Shown: positions 25,120 through 33,706, counted from the first letter of the stretch. The stretch: DNA of 64,000 bases from Nitrospira sp. (GCA_016873455.1 VGXE01000003.1:24738-88737), one strand, 5' to 3'. Program-made: numbers and translations. The notes: generated by a model from the letters alone, not told the origin.

Positions 25120-26481
25120 TTGAAGGCCAAAGTCAACTTTTCCTGCCAATCGTGCGGCCATCAATCACCCCGATGGCTGGGCCGCTGCCCTGATTGCGGC
25201 GGCTGGAATACTATGAAAGAGGAGCGACAGGCGGCTACTGGGAAGGGCCGTCCTGTCGCCATGAAGACTGAGCAGGTCAGGGCCACACCGATCGGCGAGA
25301 TTGAGGTAGTCGGTGAAGACCGGCGCCGCACCCGTATTGGTGAGTTCGACCGAGTATTGGGCGGGGGAGTCATTCCCGGATCGGTCATCTTGATCGGGGG
25401 AGATCCTGGAATCGGCAAGACCACCTTATTGCTTCAGGCCTTGCCGCGCTTGGCGTCCAAGGATCAGCCGGTATTGTATGTGTCCGGTGAAGAGTCACCC
25501 CGCCAGATTAAGATGCGAGGTCAGCGGTTAGGTATCGATCATCCACGCTTGTTGATATTGGCGGAAACCTCGCTGGAACAGATTCTGAAGTCCGTACAGG
25601 AACTTCAACCGGCAGCAGTGGTCGTCGATTCCATTCAGACAGTGTATACGGAGCAGATTACGTCGGCACCAGGCAGCATCAGCCAGGTGCAAGAGGTTGC
25701 CGGACAGCTCATGTGGTATGCCAAGCGAGCCGGCGTGCCGGTCTTCATCATTGGGCATGTGACAAAAGAGGGAGCGATTGCCGGGCCGCGTTTATTGGAA
25801 CACATTGTCGATACGGTGCTGTACTTTGAGGGCGATAAGAGCCATAGCTATCGTATTCTGCGTGCTGTGAAAAATCGATTTGGTTCGACCAATGAAATCG
25901 GTGTATTTGAGATGAAAGATGGAGGATTGGACGAAGTCAGTAATCCCTCGGAACTTTTCCTGTCTGAGCGTTCCCAGCGGAGCACAGGTTCCGTGGTTGT
26001 GTCGAGCCTTGAAGGTACGAGGCCAATTTTGGTCGAGTTACAGGCATTGGTGTCCTCGACGAGTTACGCCATGCCGAAGCGCATGGCCAATGGCGTGGAG
26101 CTCAACCGAGTGTCGTTGTTGCTGGCTGTGATGGAAAAACGGCTGGGGCTGCACCTGTCCAGCCAGGATGTCTATGTGAATATCGTCGGGGGGATGCGCA
26201 TTGATGAGCCGGCAATTGATCTTGGAATCGTTGCGGCGGTGACATCGAGCTTGCGAGAAATCCCCATCGAGCCGGGTCTATTGATCCTCGGTGAAGTAGG
26301 GCTTGGCGGTGAAGTCCGTGCGGTCAGCCAGGCAGAGCTGAGAATTCGTGAGGCGGCAACCATGGGGTTCAAGCGCTGTGTGTTGCCTGAACGGAACTTG
26401 AACAAGCTCGAACCGTTAAGCGGTATCGACTTGGTGGGGATTCATGAAGTGCGAGAGGCGTTGGATGTGGTGTTGGCATAG
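25120..26481 (+). CDS. radA: DNA repair protein RadA (RecA-like, Lon-like)
   Basis: A 453-residue RadA/Sms that promotes branch migration in recombination repair. The zinc finger C9-C12-C23-C26 opens the protein. Walker A (GGDPGIGKTT) lies near 92-101, the RadA-specific KNRFG near 250, and a C-terminal Lon-protease-like domain occupies the last ~150 residues (LGEVGLGGEVRAVSQAELRIREA). The start is TTG 25120 with GAGGG upstream. All expected domains are intact. Downstream comes a lipoprotein gene and then tsaB-rimI, an order that suggests a housekeeping cluster rather than a repair operon. Confidence 0.95.
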   Translation: MKAKVNFSCQSCGHQSPRWLGRCPDCGGWNTMKEERQAATGKGRPVAMKTEQVRATPIGEIEVVGEDRRRTRIGEFDRVLGGGVIPGSVILIGGDPGIGKTTLLLQALPRLASKDQPVLYVSGEESPRQIKMRGQRLGIDHPRLLILAETSLEQILKSVQELQPAAVVVDSIQTVYTEQITSAPGSISQVQEVAGQLMWYAKRAGVPVFIIGHVTKEGAIAGPRLLEHIVDTVLYFEGDKSHSYRILRAVKNRFGSTNEIGVFEMKDGGLDEVSNPSELFLSERSQRSTGSVVVSSLEGTRPILVELQALVSSTSYAMPKRMANGVELNRVSLLLAVMEKRLGLHLSSQDVYVNIVGGMRIDEPAIDLGIVAAVTSSLREIPIEPGLLILGEVGLGGEVRAVSQAELRIREAATMGFKRCVLPERNLNKLEPLSGIDLVGIHEVREALDVVLA

Positions 26482-26635
26482 GGGAGGGAGGGAAGGGCGC
26501 GCCTCGGTGCTCGCGCAACGCGCGGTCGCGGAGAACCCTCGATGCATGCGCGCAGTGGAGCCGCGTCCATCCCGGCTCCCTTATGCAGAGGGGAAGAGAG
26601 GAGTTGGGAAAATAGTACGGCGATTCGGAGTCGGG

Positions 26636-27445
26636 ATGGTCATCGCGGCGGTCATGCTTGCCGGAATGGGCTGTGCGCTGATGGCACCGAAAGGTGTACT
26701 GCCGCTCAAGCAGGTTACTGTGGAGGAGTTGACGGAGTTGCTGCGCCAGAGAGAAGCCGCCATTCAGTCGATGAAAGGGTTATTCAGCGCTAAGGTGCGG
26801 GGTGGGGTGATTCCCATCGCATCCCGCCTTGAGGGCACGGTGTACTATCGCCGCCCGAATGCATTGCGTCTCAGGGGGTTTAGTCCCCTCGGGGGTGAGC
26901 TGTTTGAATTTGTTCAATCTGATGATCTGTACAAACTCAGGCTGCCGACCATGGGGCGTGTGCTATTTGGGCGGGAATCCGAGATGGAGGAGATGGGCAA
27001 GCTTGCGCGTCCGTTTCAGTTGAGTGTCTGGGCGGTGAATGGGGTGTTAGGGGCCAGTACGCTCGGTATCGGAGAAACCGTCAAGCTGGCGGAGGATGGA
27101 GACCGTTATCGGTTGGATGTATATGCAGCCCCGAATAGGGCTGCACATGAACGAGTGTTGATGCGCCGCATGTGGTTTGATCGGCGAACATTGCTGGTGA
27201 TTCAGGAAGACCGGTTACGGGAAGATGGTGACGTCGATGCGACCATTCGCTATGAAGATTTCCGGTCGCTCGACAATCAGACCGGTAAATCTTTGCAAGG
27301 CAACTCTGCTGCGGCGTCCCTCTTGATCCGTCCATTTAAGATTTCCCTTGAGGATGGGAGAGGGGCTGGAAGCGTCCAGGTTCTATTCCACGAGATGCTG
27401 CCGAACCAACCGATAAAAACTGAAGAGTTAGGTCAGATATCGTAG
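26636..27445 (+). CDS. LolA/LolB-like (DUF4292-type) lipoprotein
   Basis: A protein of about 269 residues starting at ATG 26636. A hydrophobic segment ends in the lipobox LAGMGC at about residues 8-13, so it should be a lipoprotein. The mature part (SMKGLFSAKVRGG, SRLEGTVYYRRPNALRLRGFSPLGGELFEFVQSDD, DDLYKLRLPT) has the strand pattern of the LolA/LolB half-barrel and of DUF4292 proteins, which carry lipids or lipoproteins to the outer membrane. The start is uncertain. The short signal lacks positive charges, and the frame extends upstream to 26444 through VRRFG. An ATG at 26546 gives a longer basic N-terminus. Confidence 0.68.
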   Translation: MVIAAVMLAGMGCALMAPKGVLPLKQVTVEELTELLRQREAAIQSMKGLFSAKVRGGVIPIASRLEGTVYYRRPNALRLRGFSPLGGELFEFVQSDDLYKLRLPTMGRVLFGRESEMEEMGKLARPFQLSVWAVNGVLGASTLGIGETVKLAEDGDRYRLDVYAAPNRAAHERVLMRRMWFDRRTLLVIQEDRLREDGDVDATIRYEDFRSLDNQTGKSLQGNSAAASLLIRPFKISLEDGRGAGSVQVLFHEMLPNQPIKTEELGQIS

Positions 27446-27489
27446 GCAGAGCCTTGTAATTACAGTAGAAGATCAGGTCGTGAAGTTGT

Positions 27490-28296
27490 ATGAAAATTCT
27501 CGGGATTGAGACGGCCACCTCATGGCAAAGTGTCGCGCTTCTTGACGGCAATCGGATCCTTGGTCGCCAAGATCAGGACGCGAGTGGCGCTCATGGGACG
27601 CTGCTGTTGCCGGCAATTGACCGGCTGCTCAAGGATGCGCAATTGCGGCTTCGCGATCTTGATGGGCTGGCCTGTTCAGCGGGGCCTGGTTCGTTTACCG
27701 GGATTCGTGTCGGGTTGGCGACCTGTCTTGGATTGCGCGCGGCAACGGGTATTCCGCTTATGCTAATTCCAACATTGGAAGCACTGGCCTGGGATGTGAC
27801 TGCGTCGGGGCTGCCCCTCTGTCCGATTGTGACAAGCCGCAAGGGGGAAGTCTATTGGGCGGTGTTTCGACGGACAGGGGACCATCAATTGCACCGCATG
27901 CTTTCGGAGTGCGTGGGGTCACCCGCCGGCTTGGCACGGAGTCTGACCGAGGACACGCTAGTATTTGGTGACGGGTGGTCTGCGATGGAATCAGAGATTC
28001 GTGCCGCGCTGTCTGTGTCTGTCACGGTGATTGCAGGTCCCCCGGAGGTCAAACCCTCGGCAGTGGCGGTCGCAGTCTTGGGGGCGCAGCGCTTCCGCAG
28101 GGGGGAGGTTACTGGTGACCGAGTGGAGCCTTTGTATGTGCAGCGGGCAGAGGCGGAACTTCAATACGCTCGGTCTGGGGGGGTGTCACCGGTGAGGCGT
28201 CGTCAAGAACGGGTGACGAAAAAAATTGCTGACCGGCTGGCGAGGGGGCGTCAACGACAGCAGTCTCCAGCTCAACCGAGGAAGAAACATGACTGA
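27490..28296 (+). CDS. tsaB: tRNA threonylcarbamoyladenosine biosynthesis protein TsaB
   Basis: A 268-residue ASKHA-fold protein that partners TsaD in making the universal t6A37 modification of ANN-decoding tRNAs. Landmarks are the N-terminal MKILGIETATSWQSVALLD, LDGLACSAGPGSFTGIRVGLATCLGLR and SRKGEVYWAVFR. The C-terminal ~40 residues are Arg/Gln-rich and look like an extension. The stop overlaps rimI by eight bases, so expression is coupled. The partner tsaD lies 10.6 kb away in the same direction; TsaE and TsaC are not in the window. Confidence 0.93.
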   Translation: MKILGIETATSWQSVALLDGNRILGRQDQDASGAHGTLLLPAIDRLLKDAQLRLRDLDGLACSAGPGSFTGIRVGLATCLGLRAATGIPLMLIPTLEALAWDVTASGLPLCPIVTSRKGEVYWAVFRRTGDHQLHRMLSECVGSPAGLARSLTEDTLVFGDGWSAMESEIRAALSVSVTVIAGPPEVKPSAVAVAVLGAQRFRRGEVTGDRVEPLYVQRAEAELQYARSGGVSPVRRRQERVTKKIADRLARGRQRQQSPAQPRKKHD

Positions 28297-28828
28297 GGCT
28301 CCCTTCCGGATCGTACCAGCCACAGCCGATATGCTAACGGACATTATGCAATTAGAAGAAGCTTGCTTCTCGGCCCCGTGGACGCGCAAAATGATGGAGG
28401 CAGAACTGACCGGTAATCAGTTTGCCCACGTTCGCGTCGCAGTGGGATGCGAAGAGGGAAAGACCGCTGAGTCTCTGATTGGTTATCACTGTTTTTGGAT
28501 TGTGTTTGAAGAGCTTCGTTTGATGAATCTAGCCGTGCGGCCATCGATGCGTCGGGGAGGAATCGGACAGGCGCTCGCGCTCGAGGCAGTTCGTATTGGT
28601 GTAGGACTGGCTGCGAGCCGAGCAGTGTTGGAGGTGCGCGCTTCGAATGAAGCGGCGCAGGGTTTGTATCGGAAACTGGGTTTTGTGCCGATCAGCACTC
28701 GCCGCCAGTATTACACGAATCCTATTGAAGATGCCGTGATTATGGAGTTGGTTCCTCTTGTCGTGTCGGTGAATGCGCAGGCTTCCCGTGTGTTTCCGAC
28801 AGGAGGTGGTTCGGTCTCAGCACACTAA
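28289..28828 (+). CDS. rimI: Ribosomal protein alanine N-acetyltransferase RimI
   Basis: A GNAT-family acetyltransferase of 179 residues, by homology acetylating the N-terminal Ala of ribosomal protein S18. The acetyl-CoA loop is MRRGGIGQALALEAVRI (R-x-x-G-x-G/A pattern). The typical EVRASNEAAQGLYRKLGFVPISTRRQYY follows. The start at ATG 28289 lies inside tsaB and is preceded by GAGGAAGAAAC. tsaB-rimI adjacency is widely conserved in bacteria, which strengthens both calls. About 20 extra C-terminal residues appear unstructured. Confidence 0.9.
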   Translation: MTEAPFRIVPATADMLTDIMQLEEACFSAPWTRKMMEAELTGNQFAHVRVAVGCEEGKTAESLIGYHCFWIVFEELRLMNLAVRPSMRRGGIGQALALEAVRIGVGLAASRAVLEVRASNEAAQGLYRKLGFVPISTRRQYYTNPIEDAVIMELVPLVVSVNAQASRVFPTGGGSVSAH

Positions 28829-28848
28829 CCTAATCCAGGAGGTGTCGC

Positions 28849-29091
28849 ATGTTGACGGATGACGCAATTCTCGAACAACTTCGTCTTTCGAGCTCGGAAT
28901 TTCGCGAGCTGGAAAATTCGCACCATCGGTTAGATCTTGAACTGAATGAATTGCAAAGGCGCCATGTTCTGACTCCGGCCGAAGAACTTGAAAAAAGACG
29001 CATGCAGAAAGAAAAATTGGCCAAGAAGGACAAGCTGGCGGAACTGATTCGCCTGTATCGGGAACACGGGCTGCAACCTGCTGCGCATTGA
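28849..29091 (+). CDS. DUF465 (YdcH-like) small protein
   Basis: An 80-residue, highly charged helical protein with the DUF465 pattern: FRELENSHHRLDLELNELQRRHVLTPAEELEKRRMQKEKLAKKDKL. Family members such as YdcH are short antiparallel coiled coils of unknown function. ATG 28849 has a strong AGGAGGTG ribosome site. The gene lies 20 bases after rimI and is probably co-transcribed. A GC-rich hairpin directly follows, before tatC. Confidence 0.85.
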   Translation: MLTDDAILEQLRLSSSEFRELENSHHRLDLELNELQRRHVLTPAEELEKRRMQKEKLAKKDKLAELIRLYREHGLQPAAH

Positions 29092-29098
29092 GGGAGCC

Positions 29099-29129
29099 GG
29101 TCCGCCACCGGCAGAGCCGGCGGCGGACC
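29099..29129 (+). repeat. Strong hairpin directly before the tatC start
   Basis: The arms GGTCCGCCACCGGC (29099-29112) and GCCGGCGGCGGACC (29116-29129) pair over 14 positions with one mismatch and a three-base loop. There is no T-run. The hairpin ends seven bases before the tatC ATG and no Shine-Dalgarno sequence is visible there, so it could attenuate transcription or limit tatC translation. Confidence 0.6.
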
Positions 29130-29136
29130 GCTTGCC

Positions 29137-29913
29137 ATGGATAAGATTATCAATCCGCTTGCCGCGCATATTCAAACCGTCAAGCGCCGATTGATTCTCA
29201 TCGGGTGTACCATCCTGGGCTCGTTAATCCTCACCTTCTCATTTGCTTCAGATATGGTGGCATGGCTAAACCGCCCCTTCCAGAATCAGCTGGTGTTCTA
29301 CGGGCCGACTGAAGCGTTATTTGCCTCGATCAAAGTGTCATTGCTGGCGGCGGTGATCCTGAGTCTGCCCGTCGTCTTTTATCAGTTTTGGAAATTTGTC
29401 GAGCCGGCTCTCATGCCGCAGGAACAGCGATGGGCCATTCCACTGTTTTGTCTGGCCGGCGGTCTCTTTGCGCTGGGTCTGGTGTTTTGCAATCTTGTGA
29501 TTCTTCCACTTGTGATCGATTTTTTTGTGAGTTTCGGATTGGACCGGGATGTGACGCCGCAGTTGAGCGTCGGCACGTACATCGATTTTAACGTAAAGTT
29601 CCTGCTGGTCTTCGGTTGTGCGTTTGAGCTGCCGCTGGTCATGACGCTCCTCGCGGCGACAGGGGCGGTCTCAGCACGAGGCTTCGCGCAGTACCGAAAG
29701 CATGCTATCTTGTCCAGTCTCATTCTCTCGGCGATTGTGACCCCGGATGCGACGCTGTTTACCATGATGCTGATGGCGGTGCCATTGATGGTGCTGTATG
29801 AAGTCGGTATTCTCGGCGCCCGGCTATTTGGTCGTAGCCGGAATGATGGCCCCATCGATCTACCGCTTGATCCTGATCTGCCGATGGGAACAGCAGGGAA
29901 TCGAGTGAGATGA
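29137..29913 (+). CDS. tatC: Twin-arginine translocase subunit TatC
   Basis: A 258-residue inner-membrane protein with six hydrophobic segments, the receptor subunit of the Tat export pathway for folded proteins. Family features are FQFWKFVEPALMPQEQRWA (conserved loop with the Pro and Glu used for signal-peptide binding) and the central FELPLVMTLLA. tatA/tatB are not adjacent. The C-terminus extends ~30 residues beyond the last helix and is Asp/Pro-rich. The stop overlaps the next gene by four bases (ATGA), coupling it to a secreted beta-propeller protein. No ribosome site is obvious before the ATG. Confidence 0.93.
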   Translation: MDKIINPLAAHIQTVKRRLILIGCTILGSLILTFSFASDMVAWLNRPFQNQLVFYGPTEALFASIKVSLLAAVILSLPVVFYQFWKFVEPALMPQEQRWAIPLFCLAGGLFALGLVFCNLVILPLVIDFFVSFGLDRDVTPQLSVGTYIDFNVKFLLVFGCAFELPLVMTLLAATGAVSARGFAQYRKHAILSSLILSAIVTPDATLFTMMLMAVPLMVLYEVGILGARLFGRSRNDGPIDLPLDPDLPMGTAGNRVR

Positions 29914-30950
29914 GCGCGGCAGACTTGAACGTGTCGAGAGTAAGAATCTGTGTTGGGATGCTGCTGTTTGTGAGTGTTGCCGCCGTTGGCGCGCATGCGG
30001 AGGGACCGCCGGCTGGAGCGTTTGATCAATCGGCCACCAGCGTCCAGGCCTTGGCAACCGGAGGAAATGGGGCAGTGTATGCAGGGTCTTTCGGTCATGG
30101 GCTTTTTCGCTCACTAGATCGTGGTGGAATCTGGGAACCGGTGGGGAACGGCATCACGGATCCGTATATTTTGAGCGTGACTGTGACCACGGCAGGGATT
30201 GTGTATGTCGGCACCTTTCGTGGTGGAATATTCCGTTCGCGCGACGAAGGCAAGACGTGGCAGCCGGTGAACGCAGGCCTGAAGCGCTTGGAAGTCAAGG
30301 CCCTCATGGCGGTGGATGAGGAGTTGTATGCGGGGACCGGCGATGGTGTCTATCGGCTGCATGGGTCCGAGGATCGGTGGGCGGTTGTCACTACGGGACT
30401 GGACGACGTCCTCGTGCATGCCTTGGCGCGCTCTTCGGACGGGACCTTGTATGCCGGAACGTCCGGCAAGGGCATTCTGCGATTCAAGCGCAATTCATCC
30501 GGCTGGGTACGTCTGCAGGCGGGATTGAAGAATCATGAAGGGATGATCGAAAATTTCATCCGGGTGATCGTCGTGGATCAGGAACAGGGGATTATGGCAG
30601 GCACGTTCGATGGCGGAGTATTTCACAGCGCGGACGGCGGTCAGACATGGCGAGGAATCAGCCGGGCATTGCCGAACGATTCCATTCGCGGAATCGCACT
30701 GGTTGACCATGGCGTAATCGTCGCCACGGGGAATGGCATTTTCAAGACTGTGGACAAGGGCAAACAATGGGTGCCAGTCAACAAGGGTCTGACGAGCCCA
30801 TCGGTCCAGTCCTTAATCGCGTCCGGAGACGGACGCTATTATGCGGGGACCAGCGCTGGTGTCTTCCGCAGCGACGATGGACTGACCTGGATGGCTGTCA
30901 ATCAAGGGCTTGAGGTGGGTATGGCGCCGCCACCGTTTCTCTTTCGATAA
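29910..30950 (+). CDS. Secreted BNR/Ycf48-like beta-propeller protein
   Basis: A 346-residue protein with a Sec signal peptide (VRICVGMLLFVSVAAVGAHA, cleavage near residue 29). At least five Asp-box repeats follow, with the core (S/T)-x-D-x-G-x-x-W: RSLDRGGIW, RSRDEGKTW, HSADGGQTW, KTVDKGKQW and RSDDGLTW, each preceded by (G/V)-(I/L/V)-F. This is the sialidase/Ycf48/HCF136-type propeller fold. Catalytic sialidase residues are not evident, so a scaffold or assembly role is more likely than a glycosidase. It overlaps tatC by four bases, but the signal lacks a twin-arginine motif, so it is probably not itself a Tat substrate. Confidence 0.82.
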   Translation: MSAADLNVSRVRICVGMLLFVSVAAVGAHAEGPPAGAFDQSATSVQALATGGNGAVYAGSFGHGLFRSLDRGGIWEPVGNGITDPYILSVTVTTAGIVYVGTFRGGIFRSRDEGKTWQPVNAGLKRLEVKALMAVDEELYAGTGDGVYRLHGSEDRWAVVTTGLDDVLVHALARSSDGTLYAGTSGKGILRFKRNSSGWVRLQAGLKNHEGMIENFIRVIVVDQEQGIMAGTFDGGVFHSADGGQTWRGISRALPNDSIRGIALVDHGVIVATGNGIFKTVDKGKQWVPVNKGLTSPSVQSLIASGDGRYYAGTSAGVFRSDDGLTWMAVNQGLEVGMAPPPFLFR

Positions 30951-30977
30951 GACAGTTAACGCGAAAGGATCGATATC

Positions 30978-31487
30978 ATGGCCGATATGACGGGAACAAC
31001 TCAGGCAAGAATTGCCGTAGCTAGCAAAGGGGTGTCGATAGGGGAGATCGTGATCAGGTTTTTCCCCGATGTGGCGCCTGGCCACGTCAAGAACTTTGTG
31101 AAGCTGTCTCAAGAGGGGTTTTACAATGGCACGACTTTTCACCGGATCATCCCCGGGTTCATGATTCAAGGTGGGGACCCCAATAGCAAGAACCCTGATC
31201 GATCGATGCACGGCATGGGTGGCCCAGGGTACAAGATCAAAGCCGAGTTCAACAGTAAGCCGCACACGCGTGGCATCGTCTCGATGGCCCGATCCAACGA
31301 TCCGGACAGTGCCGGGTCACAGTTTTTTATCTGTGTGGCGGATGCCAACTTTTTGGATTGGCAATACACGGTATTCGGCGAAGTCATTCATGGGATGGAT
31401 GTGGCGGACAAGGTTGTGAGCATGAAACGGGATGGCCGGGACAATCCCCTGGAACGTGTCGAAATGACTGTCACCATCACGGAGTAA
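30978..31487 (+). CDS. Peptidyl-prolyl cis-trans isomerase, cyclophilin type
   Basis: A 169-residue cytosolic cyclophilin. Active-site landmarks are intact: FHRIIPGFMIQGGDP (catalytic Arg), GSQFFICVADANFLDWQYTVFGEV and MARSNDPDSAGSQFF. The Trp that binds cyclosporin is in the LDWQYTVFG loop (family: L-D-x-x-x-x-V-F-G). There is no signal peptide. ATG 30978 is preceded by GAAAGGATCGATATC. It follows the propeller gene by 27 bases and precedes a lipoprotein gene by 10, so it is likely part of the same rightward transcript. Confidence 0.93.
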   Translation: MADMTGTTQARIAVASKGVSIGEIVIRFFPDVAPGHVKNFVKLSQEGFYNGTTFHRIIPGFMIQGGDPNSKNPDRSMHGMGGPGYKIKAEFNSKPHTRGIVSMARSNDPDSAGSQFFICVADANFLDWQYTVFGEVIHGMDVADKVVSMKRDGRDNPLERVEMTVTITE

Positions 31488-31497
31488 GTGTTGAGTA

Positions 31498-32244
31498 ATG
31501 AGGCGTGAGCGTCACATGAAACAATGTTCCCAGTGGAGTAAGTCTCGTGTTGCCGTAGCACTCAGCACCGGACTCTCAGCACTGATCTTGTTGGCCGGCT
31601 GTGCCATTCCGCACGTTCCATCACGTGTTGTCTATGAAGATCCGGTCAACTATGTGCGGCTGGAAGAGGATAAGACGGTGTTGCCGGAATGGCCGCAAGG
31701 CCATTTTTCCCATCCCGCAGTGTTAGAGAAGGAGAGAATTCGGACGATCTTGTCGAGCCTCAAAGTTCAAGAGCATCGCGTTACGCCGCAACGGTGGCTT
31801 CAAGGCGATGCGCCGCTCGTTCCAGTCTTTACAGAGGATGATTTAGCGCTCTTGTCGGTTCAGTTGGCGAATGGTCTGGCTCAGGCCCAATACAACGAGC
31901 GGGTAACATTTTATTTGAGTCAGCCGCTCACCTTTATGCGGCGGACAATTACATCCGGCGGGATGTATGTGAAGGAGAATGAGCTGCATCTCCTGTTAGG
32001 GAATTGGCGGATCATCTACGGGGTTCCCGCCTATGGGATGATTTACGACCGGCGGTATCCGATGCGACCGACCGCGGCGAAGGGGTTCAATCTCTTCTTT
32101 GATCCGGCTGATGCCATCATCGCCCAGGAAGGCAGTTTTATCGACGATCTCTTTGCCAATACACGAGATGAATTGGTGATCGATTTGAACAAGATCGGGG
32201 GAACAGGTCCTGTACCAAACTCCCGCACCCCCAATGTCTTTTAG
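31498..32244 (+). CDS. Predicted lipoprotein of unknown function, 248 aa
   Basis: The N-terminus is basic, then a hydrophobic stretch (AVALSTGLSALILLAGC) ends in a textbook LLAGC lipobox. The start is either ATG 31498 or the second ATG at 31516. The mature body is about 210 residues (YVRLEEDKTVLPEWPQGHF, ITSGGMYVKENELHLLLGNWRIIYGVP). I do not recognise the domain. The residue after the lipid Cys is Ala, consistent with outer-membrane sorting in Gram-negatives. It is ten bases downstream of the cyclophilin gene and convergent with a glycosyltransferase gene. Confidence 0.7.
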   Translation: MRRERHMKQCSQWSKSRVAVALSTGLSALILLAGCAIPHVPSRVVYEDPVNYVRLEEDKTVLPEWPQGHFSHPAVLEKERIRTILSSLKVQEHRVTPQRWLQGDAPLVPVFTEDDLALLSVQLANGLAQAQYNERVTFYLSQPLTFMRRTITSGGMYVKENELHLLLGNWRIIYGVPAYGMIYDRRYPMRPTAAKGFNLFFDPADAIIAQEGSFIDDLFANTRDELVIDLNKIGGTGPVPNSRTPNVF

Positions 32245-32271
32245 ATCCGTGGCCAAGGTTGGAACGCATAC

Positions 32272-33288
32272 TTACCGGTAGGCCGATCGCCGCCAATACA
32301 TGCGCGGGACTTCCTTGACCGCTTCGAAGATCGTAGGCCAGCCAAGCTTACTGTGGCCGTGAAGACGGTCTCTGAAGCGGATCGGCAGCTCAGCGATCAC
32401 CGCACCGGCTTGACAGGCCCGCCAGGCCATTTCCACTTGAAAAACATAGCCCTTTGCTTTGACCGCAGGCAAGTTCATCTCCGCTAGCAATTCTCGGCGG
32501 AAGCAGCGAAATCCTCCGGTCCAATCATGAATGGTCGAACCGAGAAACATGCTGGCATAGGCGTTGCCCAATCGTGAGACCAGGCGCCTGCGTTGGTCCC
32601 AGTTTTCCGTTCCCCCGCCTGGAATATATCGGCTTCCGATGACCAAATCAGCAGTCGCGCTTCTGTGGACCATCCGAGGCAAGTCCCAAGTCGCATGGCT
32701 GAAATCGCAATCCATCTCAATAATCGACTGATAGTGGCGGGTGAGTGCCCACTGGAAGCCTGCGATATAGGCCGGTCCCAGACCTTGTTTTTTGGCCCGA
32801 TGCAGGACATGCACCGAGGTGTGCTGCCGGCTGAGCTCGTCGGCGAGTTGTCCGGTGCCATCTGGTGAATTGTCGTCCACAACCAGGATATCGGTGGCGA
32901 GATAGGTTCGAATGGCATTGATCATGGCAGAGAGATTTTGCCGTTCATTATAGGTGGGTAAAATAACCAGGCTCGATCGGTCGAAACAAAACGGGACGAG
33001 GGGAGTCAGATTACCGCTTAATGCATCTCGAACATAGCCGGGATAGGACGGGTCAGAAGGGGGCAGACTGCTCACGGCTATTTGGGCGCTATCGATCCCG
33101 TGGGCGATTAAGGCTTCGGCGAGCTCGAAGGTTCCCACAACAACGGCTTCGTCAGATTCCAATGCTTCAGCATCGGGTATTTCAGCAGGGTCGGTGACGT
33201 GGTGATATCGGACGATGAGAGAGCCGTCCTCGCCTGAAATGGGCGAGGTGGACTCACGGGAAAGATTGAGGGTGAGGGTCGGAGACAT
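32272..33288 (-). CDS. GT2 glycosyltransferase, dolichol-phosphate-mannose-synthase-like, with N-terminal extension
   Basis: A 338-residue protein. The GT2 domain runs from about residue 106 (LVILPTYNERQNLSAMI) with LVVDDNSPDGTGQLAD and the metal-binding D193-x-D195 in IEMDCDFSH, close to polyprenol-phosphate mannosyl- or glucosyltransferases. The domain ends with GYVFQVEMAWRACQAGAVIAELPIRFRDR. Preceding it are ~100 residues (VVGTFELAEALIAHGIDSAQIAV, DPSYPGYVRDAL) that are not part of GT2 and that I cannot assign. Like short DPM1-type proteins it has no C-terminal membrane helices. The acceptor is unknown. Confidence 0.85.
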   Translation of the reverse strand: MSPTLTLNLSRESTSPISGEDGSLIVRYHHVTDPAEIPDAEALESDEAVVVGTFELAEALIAHGIDSAQIAVSSLPPSDPSYPGYVRDALSGNLTPLVPFCFDRSSLVILPTYNERQNLSAMINAIRTYLATDILVVDDNSPDGTGQLADELSRQHTSVHVLHRAKKQGLGPAYIAGFQWALTRHYQSIIEMDCDFSHATWDLPRMVHRSATADLVIGSRYIPGGGTENWDQRRRLVSRLGNAYASMFLGSTIHDWTGGFRCFRRELLAEMNLPAVKAKGYVFQVEMAWRACQAGAVIAELPIRFRDRLHGHSKLGWPTIFEAVKEVPRMYWRRSAYR

Positions 33289-33455
33289 AGGGGCCTATCC
33301 AATAGATCCAGACCATCTAATGGGGGTATTTGCTCAAGAATGTCAAGGCGGGATGCAAGCGTAGTTCTTCTCCAGGGACGTTCGTCCCACTGGCTCCGAT
33401 GCAAAAACTGACAAATTATTATGCACATCCTCATGCCTGGGCTAGAATCACTCGC

Positions 33456-33641
33456 ATGGAAGTCGCAACATATAATATCTGGCAAGATCAGGGACAGTGG
33501 CGCGGTTATCTGCGGGACTATCCTAACCAGCAAGTGCAGGGAGAGTCCTTTGAAGACTTGGAAATCAAGTTGCGTCGTCTGCACCATGACCTGGCAGGCA
33601 GAAACACTTCTGTTGCCCTGGCGCCGCACCGGGCTGCGTAG
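33456..33641 (+). CDS. HicB-like antitoxin-type protein, no HicA partner
   Basis: A 61-residue protein starting at ATG 33456. YNIWQDQGQWRGYLRDYPN, then QVQGESFEDLEIKLRRLHHDLAG, fits the HicB N-terminal domain found in type II toxin-antitoxin systems (consensus W-x-G-Y-L-x-x-Y-P-D-x-x-T-Q-G-x-S-x-x-E-L). No HicA (double-stranded-RNA-binding toxin) is encoded within 400 bases on either side in any frame. It also lacks the usual C-terminal DNA-binding part. So it is an orphan, a remnant or an independent regulator. An 11-C homopolymer lies 66 bases downstream. Confidence 0.55.
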   Translation: MEVATYNIWQDQGQWRGYLRDYPNQQVQGESFEDLEIKLRRLHHDLAGRNTSVALAPHRAA

Positions 33642-33706
33642 GACCGGTTGTTTCGTCCCCATGAAGCCGGTGCTGCAGGAGTGGTCTCTTTGCGCAAAAA
33701 GAGATT

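Noticed and set aside
11241..26557. Shared 12-mer ATGCGCGCAGTG at 11241 and 26546 suggesting a dispersed repeat
   Set aside because: A 12-base match between two places in 64 kb is expected by chance and flanks do not align.
26482..26635. GC-rich palindromic stretch between radA and the LolA-like gene as a repeat element
   Set aside because: Several short CG-rich inverted motifs but no clear arms; could be the extended 5' end of the next gene.
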